64,000 nt of DNA from Aquilaria yunnanensis (Eukaryota; Streptophyta; Magnoliopsida; Malvales; Thymelaeaceae), in the NCBI GenBank assembly GCA_039654915.1, contig CM077594.1:10444001-10508000 (forward strand). The letters are read 5' to 3'. This document shows, piece by piece, positions 10,701 to 23,689 of this stretch. The notes under the pieces are model-generated. The model was not told the DNA's origin. It searched no databases and worked only from the letters and a program-made list of their open reading frames with translations. Position 1 is the stretch's first letter. Each line of letters opens with the position of its first letter. The position numbers and the translations under genes were made by a program.

Positions 10701-11396
10701 TACCATAAACCAAGCATTAATGTATTCAATTCTAATATTGCATCAAGTTCACATGTCAACTATTTGCTTGGTATTCCCTTATTCCAGCGATAAGTAGTGC
10801 AGTGAATTGTGCCTAAAGATTCTAGGTCCAGACAAAAACTACAGTGCAGCATCATACTTCATTGAAATATATTTTGGTTGAAGCATAAATTTATCTTAGG
10901 ATCCCAAGTCCTCTCTGGCTATGCTAGTTTATGTTACAAGCTAGATGTGACCTATAACAAGTAACTTCACAATTCAGCTCAAACCAAGAGTTTTCTACTT
11001 TAGAGATTTAAAAGCTTAATCCAGCACCCATTACAGTTAAATCCATAACCACTAAAAAAATTACCCAGAGCCAAACGACCATTAGGCTTTAGCACCAGCA
11101 ATCAGAAACTGAAAACATCCACAGTCGGAAACGAAAGAAACAACCGCAAGGGAAATAAAAATTTCGACTCCATAACCGAATATAAAGCGAGAGTTGAAGT
11201 AGCAAAGATAGAAGGGAGAACCTTGAAATGAATTGCTTGGGCGTCTTTGTCTGACGGAAAGCGAAAGAAAACCCATTCTAAGCGTGGCGGGCAAGTAACT
11301 CCTGGGAGAAAAAGAAAAGATACCACACGCCGCAATGGAAGTCCCTCCGGAACAGAACTTGTGAAGAAGAGGAGAAAAGACGGTGGCGGTCGCCAT
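7800..11396 (-). pseudogene. GET3B: GET3B-like chloroplast ATPase gene with premature stop
   Basis: ArsA/GET3 family ATPase; plastid GET3B proteins are thought to help target tail-anchored or thylakoid proteins. Eleven exons with GT-AG introns: 11396-11222, 10381-10170, 10083-10021, 9961-9851, 9463-9389, 9303-9235, 9134-9069, 8729-8664, 8586-8488, 8265-8131, 7937-7800. They join in frame to 402 codons, close to the family's roughly 410. Exon 1 encodes a Ser/Arg-rich transit-peptide-like N terminus. Visible motifs: the P-loop, switch [11 protein letters not shown], switch II FDTAPTGHT, DCKFC with the CxxC pair, and the C-terminal RFLGDIIWK. Two defects: codon 89 (10290-10292) is Met where the family has the signature Lys of GGKGGVGKT, and codon 340 (8182-8184) is TAA where VNQ is expected, removing the CxxC pair and C terminus. 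All other exons look intact, so decay is recent, or a 339-residue product is made. Confidence 0.87.
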
Positions 11397-12349
11397 TTCT
11401 GGTTGCTTCCGGTGGCCACTCAGCTATGAATTCTGGAACTATTGGCAGAAAATCGAAGAAATTTAGAATTGGATATGAATGAAGACAAGAAAATAGAGTG
11501 TAATTTTGGTGGGAGCGTCCAGCTCTAACCAGTTCCCCAACTCCCTCCGAGAAATTCTTGCGTCAAAAAAGCACTGGATGAAACTCCCGAACAGTACTGG
11601 ATGAAACTTTAACAGTGTTAATACGAGATAAATAAAGAATCAAAAAAGTAATTATAGACACTAAAACAGTAATCACATACCTCAAGAAAGAAGTCACAGA
11701 CATCAAAATAGTTATCTTTGACACTAGACTAATAAATTTATAGACTTTGACACTGGACTAATAAATTTATACACTAATATAACATAATTAGACACCATAA
11801 AAGTATTACTAGATACTAGTACATCAGTTTTAGACACCAAAATAGCAGTACTAGATACCGAGATAATAGCACTATACACTAAACTAACTAATTTATACAT
11901 CAATGTAACATAATTAAATATCATAAAAGCAGTACTAGACATCAGAATAATAATTATAGACACTAAAACAAACAGTTTTAGACACTACATAAGCTAATAT
12001 ATGACATCAATTTCATATATGCTACACACCAAATTACAAAAAAAATGCTAGCATTTTTGTTTGAAAATGAGAAAATTTTTCTCTATAGAAATAATTAAAG
12101 TTTTAAAAATTATTTATTCCATGATTATAGAAATTATCTAAAATGGTAACTCCCTCCTTAATAATAACTACTATATCTACCCCATAATTACATATATTTA
12201 TTTAAAATGGTAACTTCTTATATTTTAGTAATAACTACTTAACACTGTTAGTTTTACTGTTAATGGTGTACATACATCATGGTGGACATTCTCAGGTTTC
12301 ACTCCCTCCCCGGCTCTGATTAATTCATTCTACTTCAAGCATTGGGTTT
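11397..12349. repeat. GET3B upstream flank and AT-rich repeat block
   Basis: 11397-11560 is the presumed GET3B promoter and leader; no clear TATA box was identified. From about 11570 to 12312 lies an AT-rich block of repeated TAGACACTA-like motifs. It includes a two-unit imperfect repeat of about 127 bases (units from about 11758 and 11885). Weak inverted similarity joins 11574-11630 with 12235-12312, including AACAGTGTTAA near each end. It may be a degraded MITE; no target duplication was found. Confidence 0.4.
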
Positions 12350-12381
12350 GTAAATAAGGCCAAAATTACCTCTTCAGCCCT

Positions 12382-14301
12382 GTTGACACCCAATTTTGTC
12401 CGGGCATTGACTTTTGTCTAAGTTTTAGGTTAGGAAAATTAGTTTAGAAGCATTTTGATTTTTTATAGGGACATTTTAGTCTTTTTAGGTAATTTTTGAT
12501 TCTTTGGATCATTTAAGGTAGAGATAGGAATTAATTTAGTTAGGCACTAATTTGGAGTCTTAAAAGTCTTGTGGGGTCAATTTGGGCAAAAAGAAAAAGT
12601 TTGGGAGAAAATAGGAGATTTTTAGAAAGTTTTGAGCAAAATTCAAAGGTTTGGGGTAAATCTATCAATTTTAGAGAGTTTGAGCCAAATCTGACGATTT
12701 TATGAAATTTCAAGAAAATTCTGGGGTTTTTGCAAAGTCTTGGGTTAATCTGACAGTTCTTGGAAGTCTTGGGTCAAATAGGCAGATTGAGTGTTCTATA
12801 GGATTGAAACTTGTAATTTTACCAGATTATATCCTAATTGGACTAAACTTCTTCAAATTTGATTTGGATCAAGTTTAAACTCCAGAAATATTGTTAATCA
12901 CGTTTTAAAGACTCTCTAGTATAAATATAGGTTCAAATTTCGAGAGAAAGGGAGAGAAAATCGAAACCCTAAGCTCCTAACTCGGAAAAGGGAAAACTGC
13001 CGCCTCAAGTCCCTATTTTCTCGCTACTTCTCCCCCAGAACCCTAAACTCCTCCCTACAGCGCCGCCGGCCCTGGTTTTCCATCTTCGCTACCCGACGCC
13101 TCCAGTCTGCCCTCGTCGTTCTTCCCCACCACCGTCAGCCTCCAGCCACCGTGCCCAGCCGTCTCCATCTGTCGCCGTTGCTGCTCCCGCCATCGCAGAC
13201 CCCGCGCTCGGCTTTTCCCCCTGTCGCGACGCTCTCACTCTCGCCGTCCGTCGCGTCGCCTCCGCCAGTCGCTCCAAGCCAGCCACTGCTGCCCGCCGCT
13301 TCCCAGCCATTGCCACCTCGTCAGACGCCGTCGTTGCTGGTGAACGCCGAATCGCGAGAGGCGAATCGAAACGAGAGAAAACAAAACCGGATCGCAACCC
13401 GACCCGTTTTCGACCCAGATCCGATCCGAAAGTCCATAACTTCAGTATAACCCCGCTTTAGCCCTCTTACTTTTTATTTCATTCATTTAAGTTACTAACA
13501 TGTTTTCATTTTGCAGAAAAGCCACTGACAGCATTGTTTTTTTTTTGTTTATTTCTCTTGCTGTTTACTTATTTTGTTTATTAAAGTCATGAATTAATTT
13601 AGTCACTAAGATTAGGTAAAGATTGTAAGTTTGGGATAGATATAGGTTTTAGGAGTATAATTTTTAAGATTTATTTAATTTTTCATAATACACCTCGAAA
13701 ATCACGATGAGAGTATTCATTATGCATGAGTTTAATAAAATCTTAAAATGAATTTAGGACAATAATTAGAAATAATTTTAAGATCCACATCCGGCTGATC
13801 TGATAAGATCCATGGTTTGGATGATTATTTAAAAATCTTTGAAAACAATAAAGAAAGTGAAGGAAATAATTTTAATATCCACATCCGGGTAATCCGGTAG
13901 GATTCATGGTTTGGATCTATAGTCAACCAAAATATTTAAAAGATAAAAAGCTAGAAAATAGGTTAAGTCTTTAGGTTCCACATCCGGGAGGTCCGATAGG
14001 ATCTATGGTTTGAAAATATCAAAATTTCATAAAAATAAATAAAATCAAATAGGAAGGTTTAGAAGTCCATATCCGGGTGGTTCGATTAGAACTCATGGTT
14101 TGGAAAATTAATCAAATAAATTCAAAGCAAGCAAAACAAAAATTAAAAATCAAACTAGGTACCAATTTTGGGCGCTAGAATAAAGTTATTTTAGCGTAAC
14201 CATACTCCCAAACCCCTCGAACTCTCGTAGACCATTTTTAGGTGTCCAATCGACCTAGGTGTAAACTGATTGGTGGCGACTCCCAAAAACACGTTGCTAC
14301 A
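12382..14301 (+). mobile_element. Solo LTR, Ty3/gypsy Tat/Ogre-like
   Basis: Starts TGTTGACACCCAATTTTGTC and ends GTTGCTACA, flanked by the perfect 5-bp duplication AGCCC (12377-12381, 14302-14306). No internal region or second LTR is present, so it is a solo LTR left by LTR-LTR recombination. The end sequences, including ATTGGTGGCGACTCC near 14268-14282, resemble Tat/Ogre-lineage LTRs. The copy at 36368-38149 belongs to the same family. GC-rich frames at 13089-13450 are part of the LTR leader and not genes. Confidence 0.9.
12920..12927 (+). promoter_or_regulatory. TATA box of the solo LTR
   Basis: TATAAATA sits mid-LTR, about 540 bases from its start, ahead of a GC-rich leader. The opposite-orientation copy at 36368-38149 keeps the same box near 37637-37645 (ATTTATAC on the + strand). 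This is the expected U3 promoter position. Confidence 0.5.
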
Positions 14302-16449
14302 AGCCCCTAAACTCGTCTGACCAGGACACTTACCCCTTAAATTCCAACTCAGGCCAACTCAACCCCTGAACTTGTTTAAGTGGGTCAGTCAACTCCTTTA
14401 ATTGACCTATACCCATCAAGTGATGGGCGTCTCATAGACACTGCTAGTAAATAGGTAATTTGTTTGCCATATAACAAGATAAAGGTTAAATCGTAGAAAC
14501 TATCCTAAACTTCCTGATTTTACTACTTTAGCTTAAACTTGTAAAGGTTACAAACAAGCTATCTTTTTCTTAAGAAATCCTCCGCCTTCTCCTAATCTAT
14601 TCTCTAATCCTCCTCAAAAAGGGAAAAAAAATTGATAAGCCCAATCGAATACACATCATACCTCAATTCATGATTATTGATCCTTTATGTTACTAGTTAA
14701 CTTGTATCTGAATCTGATTCCAGCACCAAAATCCACGCCAACCCTAAAGACAAGCTTCTAGCGTCTAGGACCACTTTATTCCTTTTACTCAAATGTTTGC
14801 TTTATTTTACTCTTTTTCTTAGACATGGAATTTGAGGCAAAGGAACTAGAACTATAAGGACTATCACACTGGATCTTAGACCCAGGATTCACATGATTCA
14901 TGCTTGACTCACACGAGAATGTATATAACTCTTTATACAAAATTTCAAATTGCAACCTATGAAACTAGACCTTTCAAGCTATAATATGTATTTTAATCGC
15001 AATTTTTAGATTAACCAATCAATAATCCTCAAGTTTCAGACTCATACAATGCCCACCATTTCAATAATATCTTGTGAGAATCAATACAACTCCTTACCCA
15101 AGCCTACAAATCAAATTTCATTTTTTTATATTAAAGTAGACTCATAGAATATTCAGTGATATATTAAAAGCCTAGGTTCTGGTCATATTTTAGTATAGAA
15201 CCAACCAAAATATCTTGATCTACGGCTAAAATTTCTCAAATCACAACAATTTACGAAAATTTTCAATATTTAGTAATTTCCTCCAAATATAATCTATTTT
15301 AATCATCAAAATGCATCCCCTATCATAGTCTTTGACCTTTATGAGCATTACCAAATCATCAATTCTCAAGAAATAACTCATAAACAATTATATCTTAAGA
15401 AAAAGATTGGTATATTAATTGACCGTTGAGGAAAAATCATTAAGAAATAGTTTATATAGCATGAAATACTTGGCAGCCACAAAATCTATGGTCCTTGAAT
15501 GAATTATATAAATCTCGTTTATTAACTTACAAGATTAAAAAAAATTAAGAATTTTGCACCTATGTTCCTCTTTGGTAAAATGTATTAATATTTAATTTGA
15601 TAAAAATCAAGGTATTATTTTGTCCAGATAATTTATTTTAGTTAAGGTATTTTAATTATTTTTTTCAGATAATAATTAGCCACCTCATTAATTGCTTCAT
15701 TTTTTTCTATTATAGTAAAAATAAAATTTAAAATTTTGGTTTGAAGGAGGGGAGGTGATGGAAAGGGGAGGCAGCGATCTTAAAGATGGGGAAGTGCTAG
15801 AGAGGAGAAGCACCAGCCTTGAAGGAGGTTGATAAAAAAAATAGTGACATAAGTGGAGGAAACAAAATATTATGGTGTAAAGGATAAAAATTAGAAAACT
15901 TAAGTATCAATTGTGCGATTTTTTCCTTTCTAAATAGGCGTAAGTTAAGTTCAGTTGGGTAAAGTGTCCCATTACTAAAGTTCATGGCTCAATTCATGCC
16001 GCCCAAAAATATCCTAGGGAACGATTAGCCGAATCACTATAAGACAAAGGTCATTTTGGTATTTTATTTACTCTAATAATTGTAGTAAGCCTTTGGCTTA
16101 AAAAATAATTATAAAACTGCTTATATTTAATTCTACATATTTTTTGTATAAAATAATTTTATTTATAATTTAATATTCTATTGTTAATCATTTTTTCTTT
16201 GACCCGTATATATTAATAATAATTAATCTATATTTCTTACCTTGAACATTTTAACATCTAAGTGTAAAATTCATACTAGTAAATATTAAATGAAAGCACA
16301 TAGTTCAAGCTCCTAAATATAATTTTTATTTTTTTAAAAAAAATAATAACATAAATAAATTTAAGCAAAACTCGAGTTAAAAAAATTTAAAAAAAAGTAA
16401 AAAGGTAGAATAATTAATTCTTACATATCTTTTTCTCTAATAATAAAGT

Positions 16450-18085
16450 CGCGTTATAAGTTTATCCGGTTTTGGTGGTCTGGAGCTTAGGACAAATAAG
16501 GACTGCACCGAAAGCAAAAAGGGGATTCTAATGCTTGCTACAGATCTGGGTGGCTTTGGTATCTAGGACGTGAGCTTATTTAATCAAGCTTTGCTAGGAA
16601 AAACATTTTGGAGAATTTTCAGTGGTTGTCCTCAATCTCTTGTGTGTCGTGTGCTTATGGTCAAATATGGAGCAATTCGTTCAGTTTGATATGTCAAGTG
16701 TGCAAAAAAATACCTCTACTATCTAATGTATTCTTATTCATGGTCGTAAATTACTTTCCCCTCACATCTAATGCTAGATTGGCTCAAGTCAATTGATTTG
16801 GGTTTGGGAAGATGGATCCTTGGATTCTAGTTGTTTCTCCAGAGGCCCTTCGCCTTTAGTCCCTAAAAGGCCTTATGACCCTTACCTCAGAGTGTTTAAC
16901 TTGGCTAGTGAAACTATAGAAAGATGGAATATTTTTTCTCTTGAAGATAACTTCCCGGCCATGGTTATTGACCAAATTGTTCACCTTCCCCCACGTGTCA
17001 GGAACAAAAGGATGAACTTATTTAAGTGGATGGAATCCCCTTCTAGGATTTTTATCACCAAAAAGGGCTACACCTCAAAGTTACTAAAAAATCTTGTCAT
17101 TTACTGAACTCTTTCCTGAACTCACTTGCTCCAAGTTCTAATTCATATTTCTCAAAAGTGCTTAAAGGTCTCACGGGCCTCTTTAATTCCATAGAAGCTT
17201 AATATCTTTCAGTGGAAATGTTTAGTGAATGCCCTCCCAACAACGGCTAATATTGCATCTCATGGAGGCCTCTATAGTCCCCGATGTGCTCAATGTGGAA
17301 CTGCATCAAAGTCATCTATGCTATATTCTAGAAGTGTCTAAACTCTACAGAGGTTTAGGGTAACTTCTATCTCTACCCATTTAACAGACAATTTTCTTTT
17401 CGAGACTTGGCTAACAACAGTTTTAACCTCTCAACCAAAATGACCTTTTGAATGGCTCACTTATTTGGTTTCTACTCTTTGATCAATATGATTGGCTCGG
17501 AATGAGTGTATTTTTTGTAATGCTCTGTTTCATACTCAGACCATTATAATAAGGAGAGATGCTTTTTGGCAACAAATAATTATGGCAAGAGACTACCTAG
17601 CCCTTTATTCGTCACTTCCTTTCAACAATCCAAATCCTTTCTGTCATTTGTGAGGAACTCAAAACCTGTTGCACACTTCTGCTAATCCAGACATTTTTAT
17701 TGATGGTGTCTGGCATAGCTCTTGTGTGATGGTTGTAGTAGCCTAGTTTTGGATGGGAATAAATATGCCTCCACAATTGAGGGAAGGCTGCCTATTGTCC
17801 AGTTGCTCCAGCAGGCAGAATTATCTACGCTTGTTGAAGCCATTCAGATTGCTCAGAGACTTCACCTACAACTTATTACTGTTCTAATTAATTATTCACA
17901 TGTACTTACTGCTCCTCATCGTAACTTCCAACTTACTTCGATTTTGAGTATGGCTCAAGAAGCTCTCGTGTGTATGAAAACATTCACTCACTGCTTGGTG
18001 GCCATTGTTCCTCAAGAACGTTCCTCAAGAATGAGCTTGACAAAGAAACAGACCAAATGGGAAGCTCTGGCAAGTGCCAACAACA
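16450..18085 (+). pseudogene. LINE (non-LTR retrotransposon) 3' fragment
   Basis: A degenerate pol C-terminal part. Near 16530-16680 a frame with one stop resembles the post-RT segment of plant L1 elements (GGFGI, then LFNQALLGKTFWRI). Near 17208-17310 a zf-RVT segment reads FQWKCLVNALPTTANIAS with C..C spacing. Near 17690-17900 lies an RNase H-like stretch (FIDGVW). Multiple stops and frameshifts are present and the 5' two thirds of the element are absent, so it is a dead 5'-truncated copy. Confidence 0.7.
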
Positions 18086-19200
18086 TATAAGGTACTGCAA
18101 AATACTGTGAAGATGCAAGCAATATATGTAAAATGAAGCACTTTAACTTCTAACATCCAAGGCAGGCTATAGAGGCATAAGTCAGACCTACACTGAATGA
18201 ATGGAAGGAGCTAAACAACATAGAAGGTCAGAGCAGCCATATGAATAGTTGCACGTGCAAAGGTGAGAGAGCAAGTGCTCTACATATTTTCCAATGATTT
18301 TATCCATCCCATTTATGTTCAACAACTCAATTAAGGTTGGTAATCTTGGCACATAGATAGAGGAGAACAAATAAAAAAACAAAGTAGCTCTTAAAACTAT
18401 GGGAGTTGAAATCTCAGTCTTCAGTATGTATCTGGACAGTATTTTACAACAGGAAAATTGTGAAAAGATATAGTAAAGCATACTGTTGCACCATGCGCTA
18501 GTGGTACAACTTCTAATCTCTATGATAGGTTTTACGTGCACCAAGTCCTTTCTGAAATAACCAAATCTTCTATACTTCAACACAGATATATGGCAGATCT
18601 AAAAACTCCTCTATTGGCCTTTAGGTAGACTATTAATCAGTATTGGAAAATATTTGGGCATAAACAAATCTATAGATTCACCGGAGTAACACCACGAAAG
18701 TTAATTTTTCCACTTCTCATGTTCACCAAAGGCCAAGTGTCAATGGCCCTTTTAACAATTAGCCTCATGTCATGAGTATAATTAACTTCATATTATGTCA
18801 TTAACATATTAAACCGCAGATGAAAACAATGTTAGCTGAAGAAAGAAAAATAGAATTGAAGAAAACAATAAACATAGCCAAAATAGTTGTGTCAAACACA
18901 TGAATCATGCTCCTCCAGCAAGATTTGAAGTAACCTCCTTTGGCCACGATGGACGCCATGAGTGAAGTCACTACAAGATCCAAGTTCATAGAACGAACTT
19001 TGTATTAGCAATTAACATGCTGCACTTGGCTCTTCTCCATGTATATGAAGAAGCTCCAAGAAAAATAGAAACAGTTCCTAAGCAATCTGCTGATTTCTTT
19101 AAGTGAAAACCCTGAATTTCAGAGAACCTCTAATACAAAACAGAACCCAGACCAGAATGTGCAGAGAAAAGAATGATCCCACACAAAGGACAGAGGGCAT
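18086..19200. other. Intergenic region without recognised gene
   Basis: AT-rich sequence between the LINE fragment and the NLR2 promoter. A 62-codon frame on the minus strand (18801-18989) is hydrophobic at its end but matches nothing I recognise. No repeats with target duplications were found. Confidence 0.4.
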
Positions 19201-19421
19201 CGTAATCTTCGAAGATGAGACACGAGTTCTTTAATTTCAGGTAGCTCACTGCTGTAAGCCTGGCATCTGGAAAACAAACAGAAACGGGCATCCGGAAAAG
19301 CGAGAGCGAGAGAACTCTACTACTTCATCAGCAGAAACAAGCATCCGGAAAACAAACAGAAACAAGTTGTTTTATTTACTTGTTCTGTTTCTTCTCCAGA
19401 GAAAAACAACCAGGGGGAGTA
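19200..19421 (+). promoter_or_regulatory. NLR2 promoter/leader remnant
   Basis: Part of the leader (TTTAATTTC, then GTAGCTCACTGC, near 19230-19253) matches the NLR1 promoter near 2500-2525, and the CATCCGGAAAAC motif of the leader occurs twice here (near 19290 and 19344). The TATA segment of NLR1 has no clear match, so the promoter appears rearranged. Confidence 0.5.
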
Positions 19422-20172
19422 ATGGCAGGAACGGGTGGGATAGAGATTACGGCAATAATACAATTTCTTGGGGCCGTCGTGCAACTAGAAGCAGCATATC
19501 TGCAACTACGAGCACAAAGGAAACAAGCCGGCGAACAGCCTCATATTAGTGCTAATGATCCAGAAGGTATCGAGAGGTACTTCTGAACTCTGGAGTCGTA
19601 CCTGAAAGATATGGACGGGAGAAATCTGGAGGGCAGCAGTAGCCTAATGCAGCATGTAAAAGAAGCTCGTGGATTTGTATTTAACATTGAGGATATAGTT
19701 GAAGAGTGCATGCTTCAGGTCCCTCATCACTCCCATGACCACAAGATCACACTATATCTTCACAAGGCCCGTCATTCGAGGGCTAGTCGCAAAGCGCTCA
19801 AGCAGTTGTCCTCCCGAATGGATAAAGTGCTTTCTAATATTGACAAGGCAATCAAATTGAAGAAGTTTAGTGCTCCTTCATTGGCCCTGGAGAGTTCCCA
19901 GGTTTATGCAGACCAAGCGGTTCCATCGGAGTCTTACTCTTACCCTGATGTCAAGGGCAAAGAGCTGGTTGGGATTGAACAACGCCTTGATCTGTTTTCA
20001 GAATCATCATCGAATAAATTTCTCATCTCAGTGCTTGGTCCTCGTGGCTCTGGTAAAACAACCCTCGTCTGAAAGGCTTATGAAATATTGAAAAAGGACT
20101 TCCTTTATCATGGCTACATTACCATTCCTTACGCCACTTGGATGGCCACAGTGGAAAGAATTGTGTGGAAAC

Positions 20173-20393
20173 AGTAAAAAACAGATTCAATGGAAGAATA
20201 TCCATTAACGTAATTAATACGCATACTAATAGGAGTACAAAGCAATGGCTTTATATAGCCAAGAGATAAAGATACAATAGGAGAGGTAAAACTCTATCCT
20301 AACCGAACAAATGAGATAAGGGCTATACATCTTGGGGATTAGACTATTCTAAAACTACCGGATAACATACATTGCTACTTGCTAACTTCAACA
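20173..20393 (-). repeat. Copia LTR (element 3' LTR)
   Basis: 221 bp. On the minus strand it begins TGTTGAAGTTAGCAAGTAGC. It adjoins a polypurine tract at 20394-20405 and pairs with 25916-26136. Confidence 0.9.
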
Positions 20394-20889
20394 CTCCCCT
20401 CAAGTTGGTGCATAAATATCATGCATACCCAACTTGCTCAAGAATTTTAAGAACACTCGACCAGTCACAGCGTTTGTGAGAATGTTTGCCAATTGATCTT
20501 CTAACTGAACATGAGGCAGCTTCACAATTTGTTCATTTAAGTTCTCTTTAATGAAAAATCTATCTACCTAGACATGCTTTGTTCGATCATGCTGGACTGG
20601 ATTGTGAGCAATATCACATACTGCTTTATTATCACAATATAGTCGAATTGGTTGATTTGGTGGATAGCCCAAATCACTTAAGAGGAGTTTCAGCCACAAC
20701 ACTTCATAGACACCAAACGCCATACTTCTAAACTCAGCTTCAGCACTAGAACGTGCAACAACATTTTACCTTTTACTCCTCCATGTAACCAAGTTACCAC
20801 CCACAAAGGTGAAATATCCTGATGTTGAACGCCTATCATCTACTGCTCCAACCCAGTTAGCATTTGTATATGCTTCTATGCTTTTACAA

Positions 20890-23689
20890 TTAAGTGTTTT
20901 TAGTGAACAAAATCCCTTTTCCAAGAGCTGATTTTAAATGCCTCAAAATGCGCATGACAGCCTTCATATGTTGTTCTCCCGGATTGTGCGTAAATTGACT
21001 AACAATGCTCAATGCATAGGCAAGATTTGGTCTTGTGTGAGCCAAGTACATCAACCTTCCTACAAGTCTTTGATATCTTCCTTTATCGACTAGAACTTGG
21101 TTAGACTCAATACATAGCTTAAGACAATCTTTTACTAGTGTATCAACTGGTTGACATGCTGACATACCAGTTTCTTGTAATAAATCCAAGGCATATTTTC
21201 TTTGCGAAAGAAAGATTCCTTTATGTGATCGGGACACTTCAATTCCAAGGAAAAATTTCAAGGGACCAAGGTCTTTCAATTCAAATTGTTTAGACAAATA
21301 ATCTTGCAGTGTTTTCCTTTCTTCAGGATCATTTCCTGTAACCACCATATCATTGACATATACAATAAGTGCAATGATTTTACCTTGTTGCTTCTTCAGA
21401 AACAAAGTATGGTCTGAATTGCTCTAGCGGTAGCCAAAGTCTACGATGGCTTTTGTGAATCTTTCAAACCATGCCGTTGGGGATTGTTTTAACCCATACA
21501 AAGATTTCTTTAACTTGCACATCTTCTGACTATGTACTTCTGATATTGTGCTTCCTGGTGGGAGGTCTATATAGACTTCTTCATTTAACTTGCCATGCAG
21601 AAAAGCATTCTTCACATCAAATTGTTGTAATGGTTAATCCAAGTTTGTAGCCATGGATAACAATACTCGAACCGTGTTGATTTTAGCCACAGGTGCGAAT
21701 GTATCTGTACAATCAATCCCATGGGTTTGAGTGTATCCCTTTGCAACCAACCTTGCTTTAAACCATTCAATTATACCATCTGCTTTGTACTTCACAGAAA
21801 AAACCCATCGACATCCGATTGGTTTTGAATGCTACATTTGGTTCTGACAAACAATGGTTAGAAACATAATGACCCATAGGATATTTAGCTTTACTGGAAG
21901 GATCAGGCTCATACATAGGTTTAGGGATACCTTTGGTTAGGCGATGTGGTAGCTATTTTCTCATTGGTTCTTGAACATCTTCAGCAGACGGTTGGTTTGG
22001 TGCATGTGGTACGAGGGTCTTAGGTAAAGGTGGCTCAATTTCAGCAGTAACTTCAATTTCTGGACGTACCTCATAACTTTGATCCAAGGATGCTTCACTA
22101 GACGCCTCATCCAAATTTGTACCATCGCCTGTACCATGTTCCATAAAACCATGGTTCGGAAAATTTAGAATCTGAGTTTTATAGTCTAGAGTCTAAGCTT
22201 CTTCACAGTACTCCCCCTAAAGTTCAAGCTCGAAAGAAAAATACATGGAATCCTCATGAAAAACAACGTCACAAGTGACAAACATCTTTGTGTTGGAGGA
22301 GGATAGCATCGATATCCTTTTTGATGAGTGGCGTATCCAACCAAGGCATACTTCAAAGCTCGAGGTTGCAACTTGTTTTGTTGATGCTTGTGAAGGTGTA
22401 CAAATGCTACACACCCGAAGACATGAAGGGGCAAGTTTAAGCCTTGTTGGATAACACTTGCCTCATAAAGAGTTTAGAATGGTGTCTAGAAATTAATAAT
22501 ATTGGAAGGCACTCGATTAATAAGATATGTTGCAGCAGAAAGTGCTTCACCCCAAAAAGATAATGGCATTTGAGCTTCTATTAGTAAGGCACGGACCACC
22601 TCCAATAAGTGACCGTTTTTTCGCTCAACTATCCCATTTTGTTGGTGGGTATAAGGGCATGTAGTTTGATGTATGATTCCATGTGTTTCTAAGTATTGTT
22701 GTAATTCAGAACTCATATATTCTCCTCCGTTGTCACTATGGAGGACTTGAACTTGTGCATTCTATTGTGTTTGAATCATTTTATAAAACCTTTTGAATAG
22801 TTGGCTCACTTCCCCTTTGGACTTCAACAAGCACAACCAAGTCATCCTGGTACAATCATCAATAAACGTAACAAACTAGCGTGATCCTCCCAAGGTGGTG
22901 AGCTTGGGTGGACCCCAAACATCTGAGAGGATAATCATAAAAGGGGTAGTACTTTTATTCAAAGTTGATGAAAATGAAGCACGATGGCTCTTTGCAAGTT
23001 CACAAATTTCACACTTGAGATTAGAAACATCCAATTCCACAAATAAATTAGGAAATAGTTTCTTGAGGTAACCAAAAGAAAGGTGTCCAAGGTGTTGGTG
23101 CCACATCTAGATTTCTTGCTTTTTCTTCTCCCCCCTTAGGACCATCCACCTGTAGGGCTTGTTCCAAGTTACTCAAGCTTTTTGATGTGAAGTCCAAGTA
23201 ATACAACTTTCTTCACCTAATACCATAACCAATCGTCTGCTGTGTTCGAATGCCCTTAAACACACACAAGTCAGGCCAAAAAATCACAACACAAAATAAG
23301 GCAACAGTTATTTAAGAAACTGACAATAGCTTATAGTTCAAGGATGGTACAACTAAGACAGAATCTAAATTCAAAGTATTAGTGAGGGACAAGGATCCTT
23401 CCCCAATAACCAAGGTTGAAGTACCATTGGCAGTAGAGACGGACATTTGTAAGGCTGGTTTAAGGGCTGAGACTTGTCTAGAATCATATGTCATATGATC
23501 TGTAGCAACAGAATTAATTATCCATGCGTTATTAGAAACAGATGTAGATATATTTAAAGCCTTAGCCCCATTACTTGCTACTAACGCTAATGCCGTGAAA
23601 TTTCCAGTGGCTTCTACCTCCCATTTTATTTCAACAATGATAGCTGTTAAGTGCATAAATCCACGGTCAAAATGTTGACTTTTTGACAA
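20890..23689 (-). pseudogene. Copia pol remnant (protease, integrase, RT)
   Basis: Read from right to left. Protease-like WIINSVATDHMTYD near 23500 has lost the catalytic Asp-Ser-Gly. A GAG-pre-integrase zinc segment lies at 22876-23106 (H-x-H, CEIC). Integrase core (QNGIVERKN) is at 22486-22716. RT fragments are at 21424-21615 (KNAFLHGKLNEEVY) and 20890-21405. The RT catalytic motif reads YVNDM instead of YVDDM. Frameshifts separate the pieces, and RNase H sequence continues in degraded form to about 20410. The element is no longer able to encode its own enzymes. Confidence 0.88.

Larger units (their letters stand above)
12350..16071. mobile_element. Inverted-repeat DNA element interrupted by a solo LTR
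   Basis: Once the solo LTR at 12382-14301 is set aside, the left end (GTAAATAAGGCCAAAATTACC, then a GGACACTTACCC block near 14322) is similar to the reverse complement of the right end (CATTTTGGTATTTTATTTAC ending 16071, preceded by GGGTAAAGTGTCCC near 15957). This suggests a non-autonomous DNA transposon of about 1.8 kb without the LTR. The target duplication is unclear and no transposase is visible. Confidence 0.4.

Noticed and set aside
11102..11419. Alternative GET3B start at 11419
   Set aside because: It is in a different frame from the one that joins exon 2 and gives the family-like transit peptide (SFSPR, then LSLSV, then NSFQ).
13089..13450. Proline/serine/alanine-rich frames on both strands as a gene
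   Set aside because: They lie inside a TSD-bounded solo LTR, overlap on opposite strands and reflect GC-rich LTR leader sequence. The same applies to 37111-37625.
18801..18989. 62-codon minus-strand frame as a gene
   Set aside because: No recognisable domain, no neighbouring exons and no conservation within the window.
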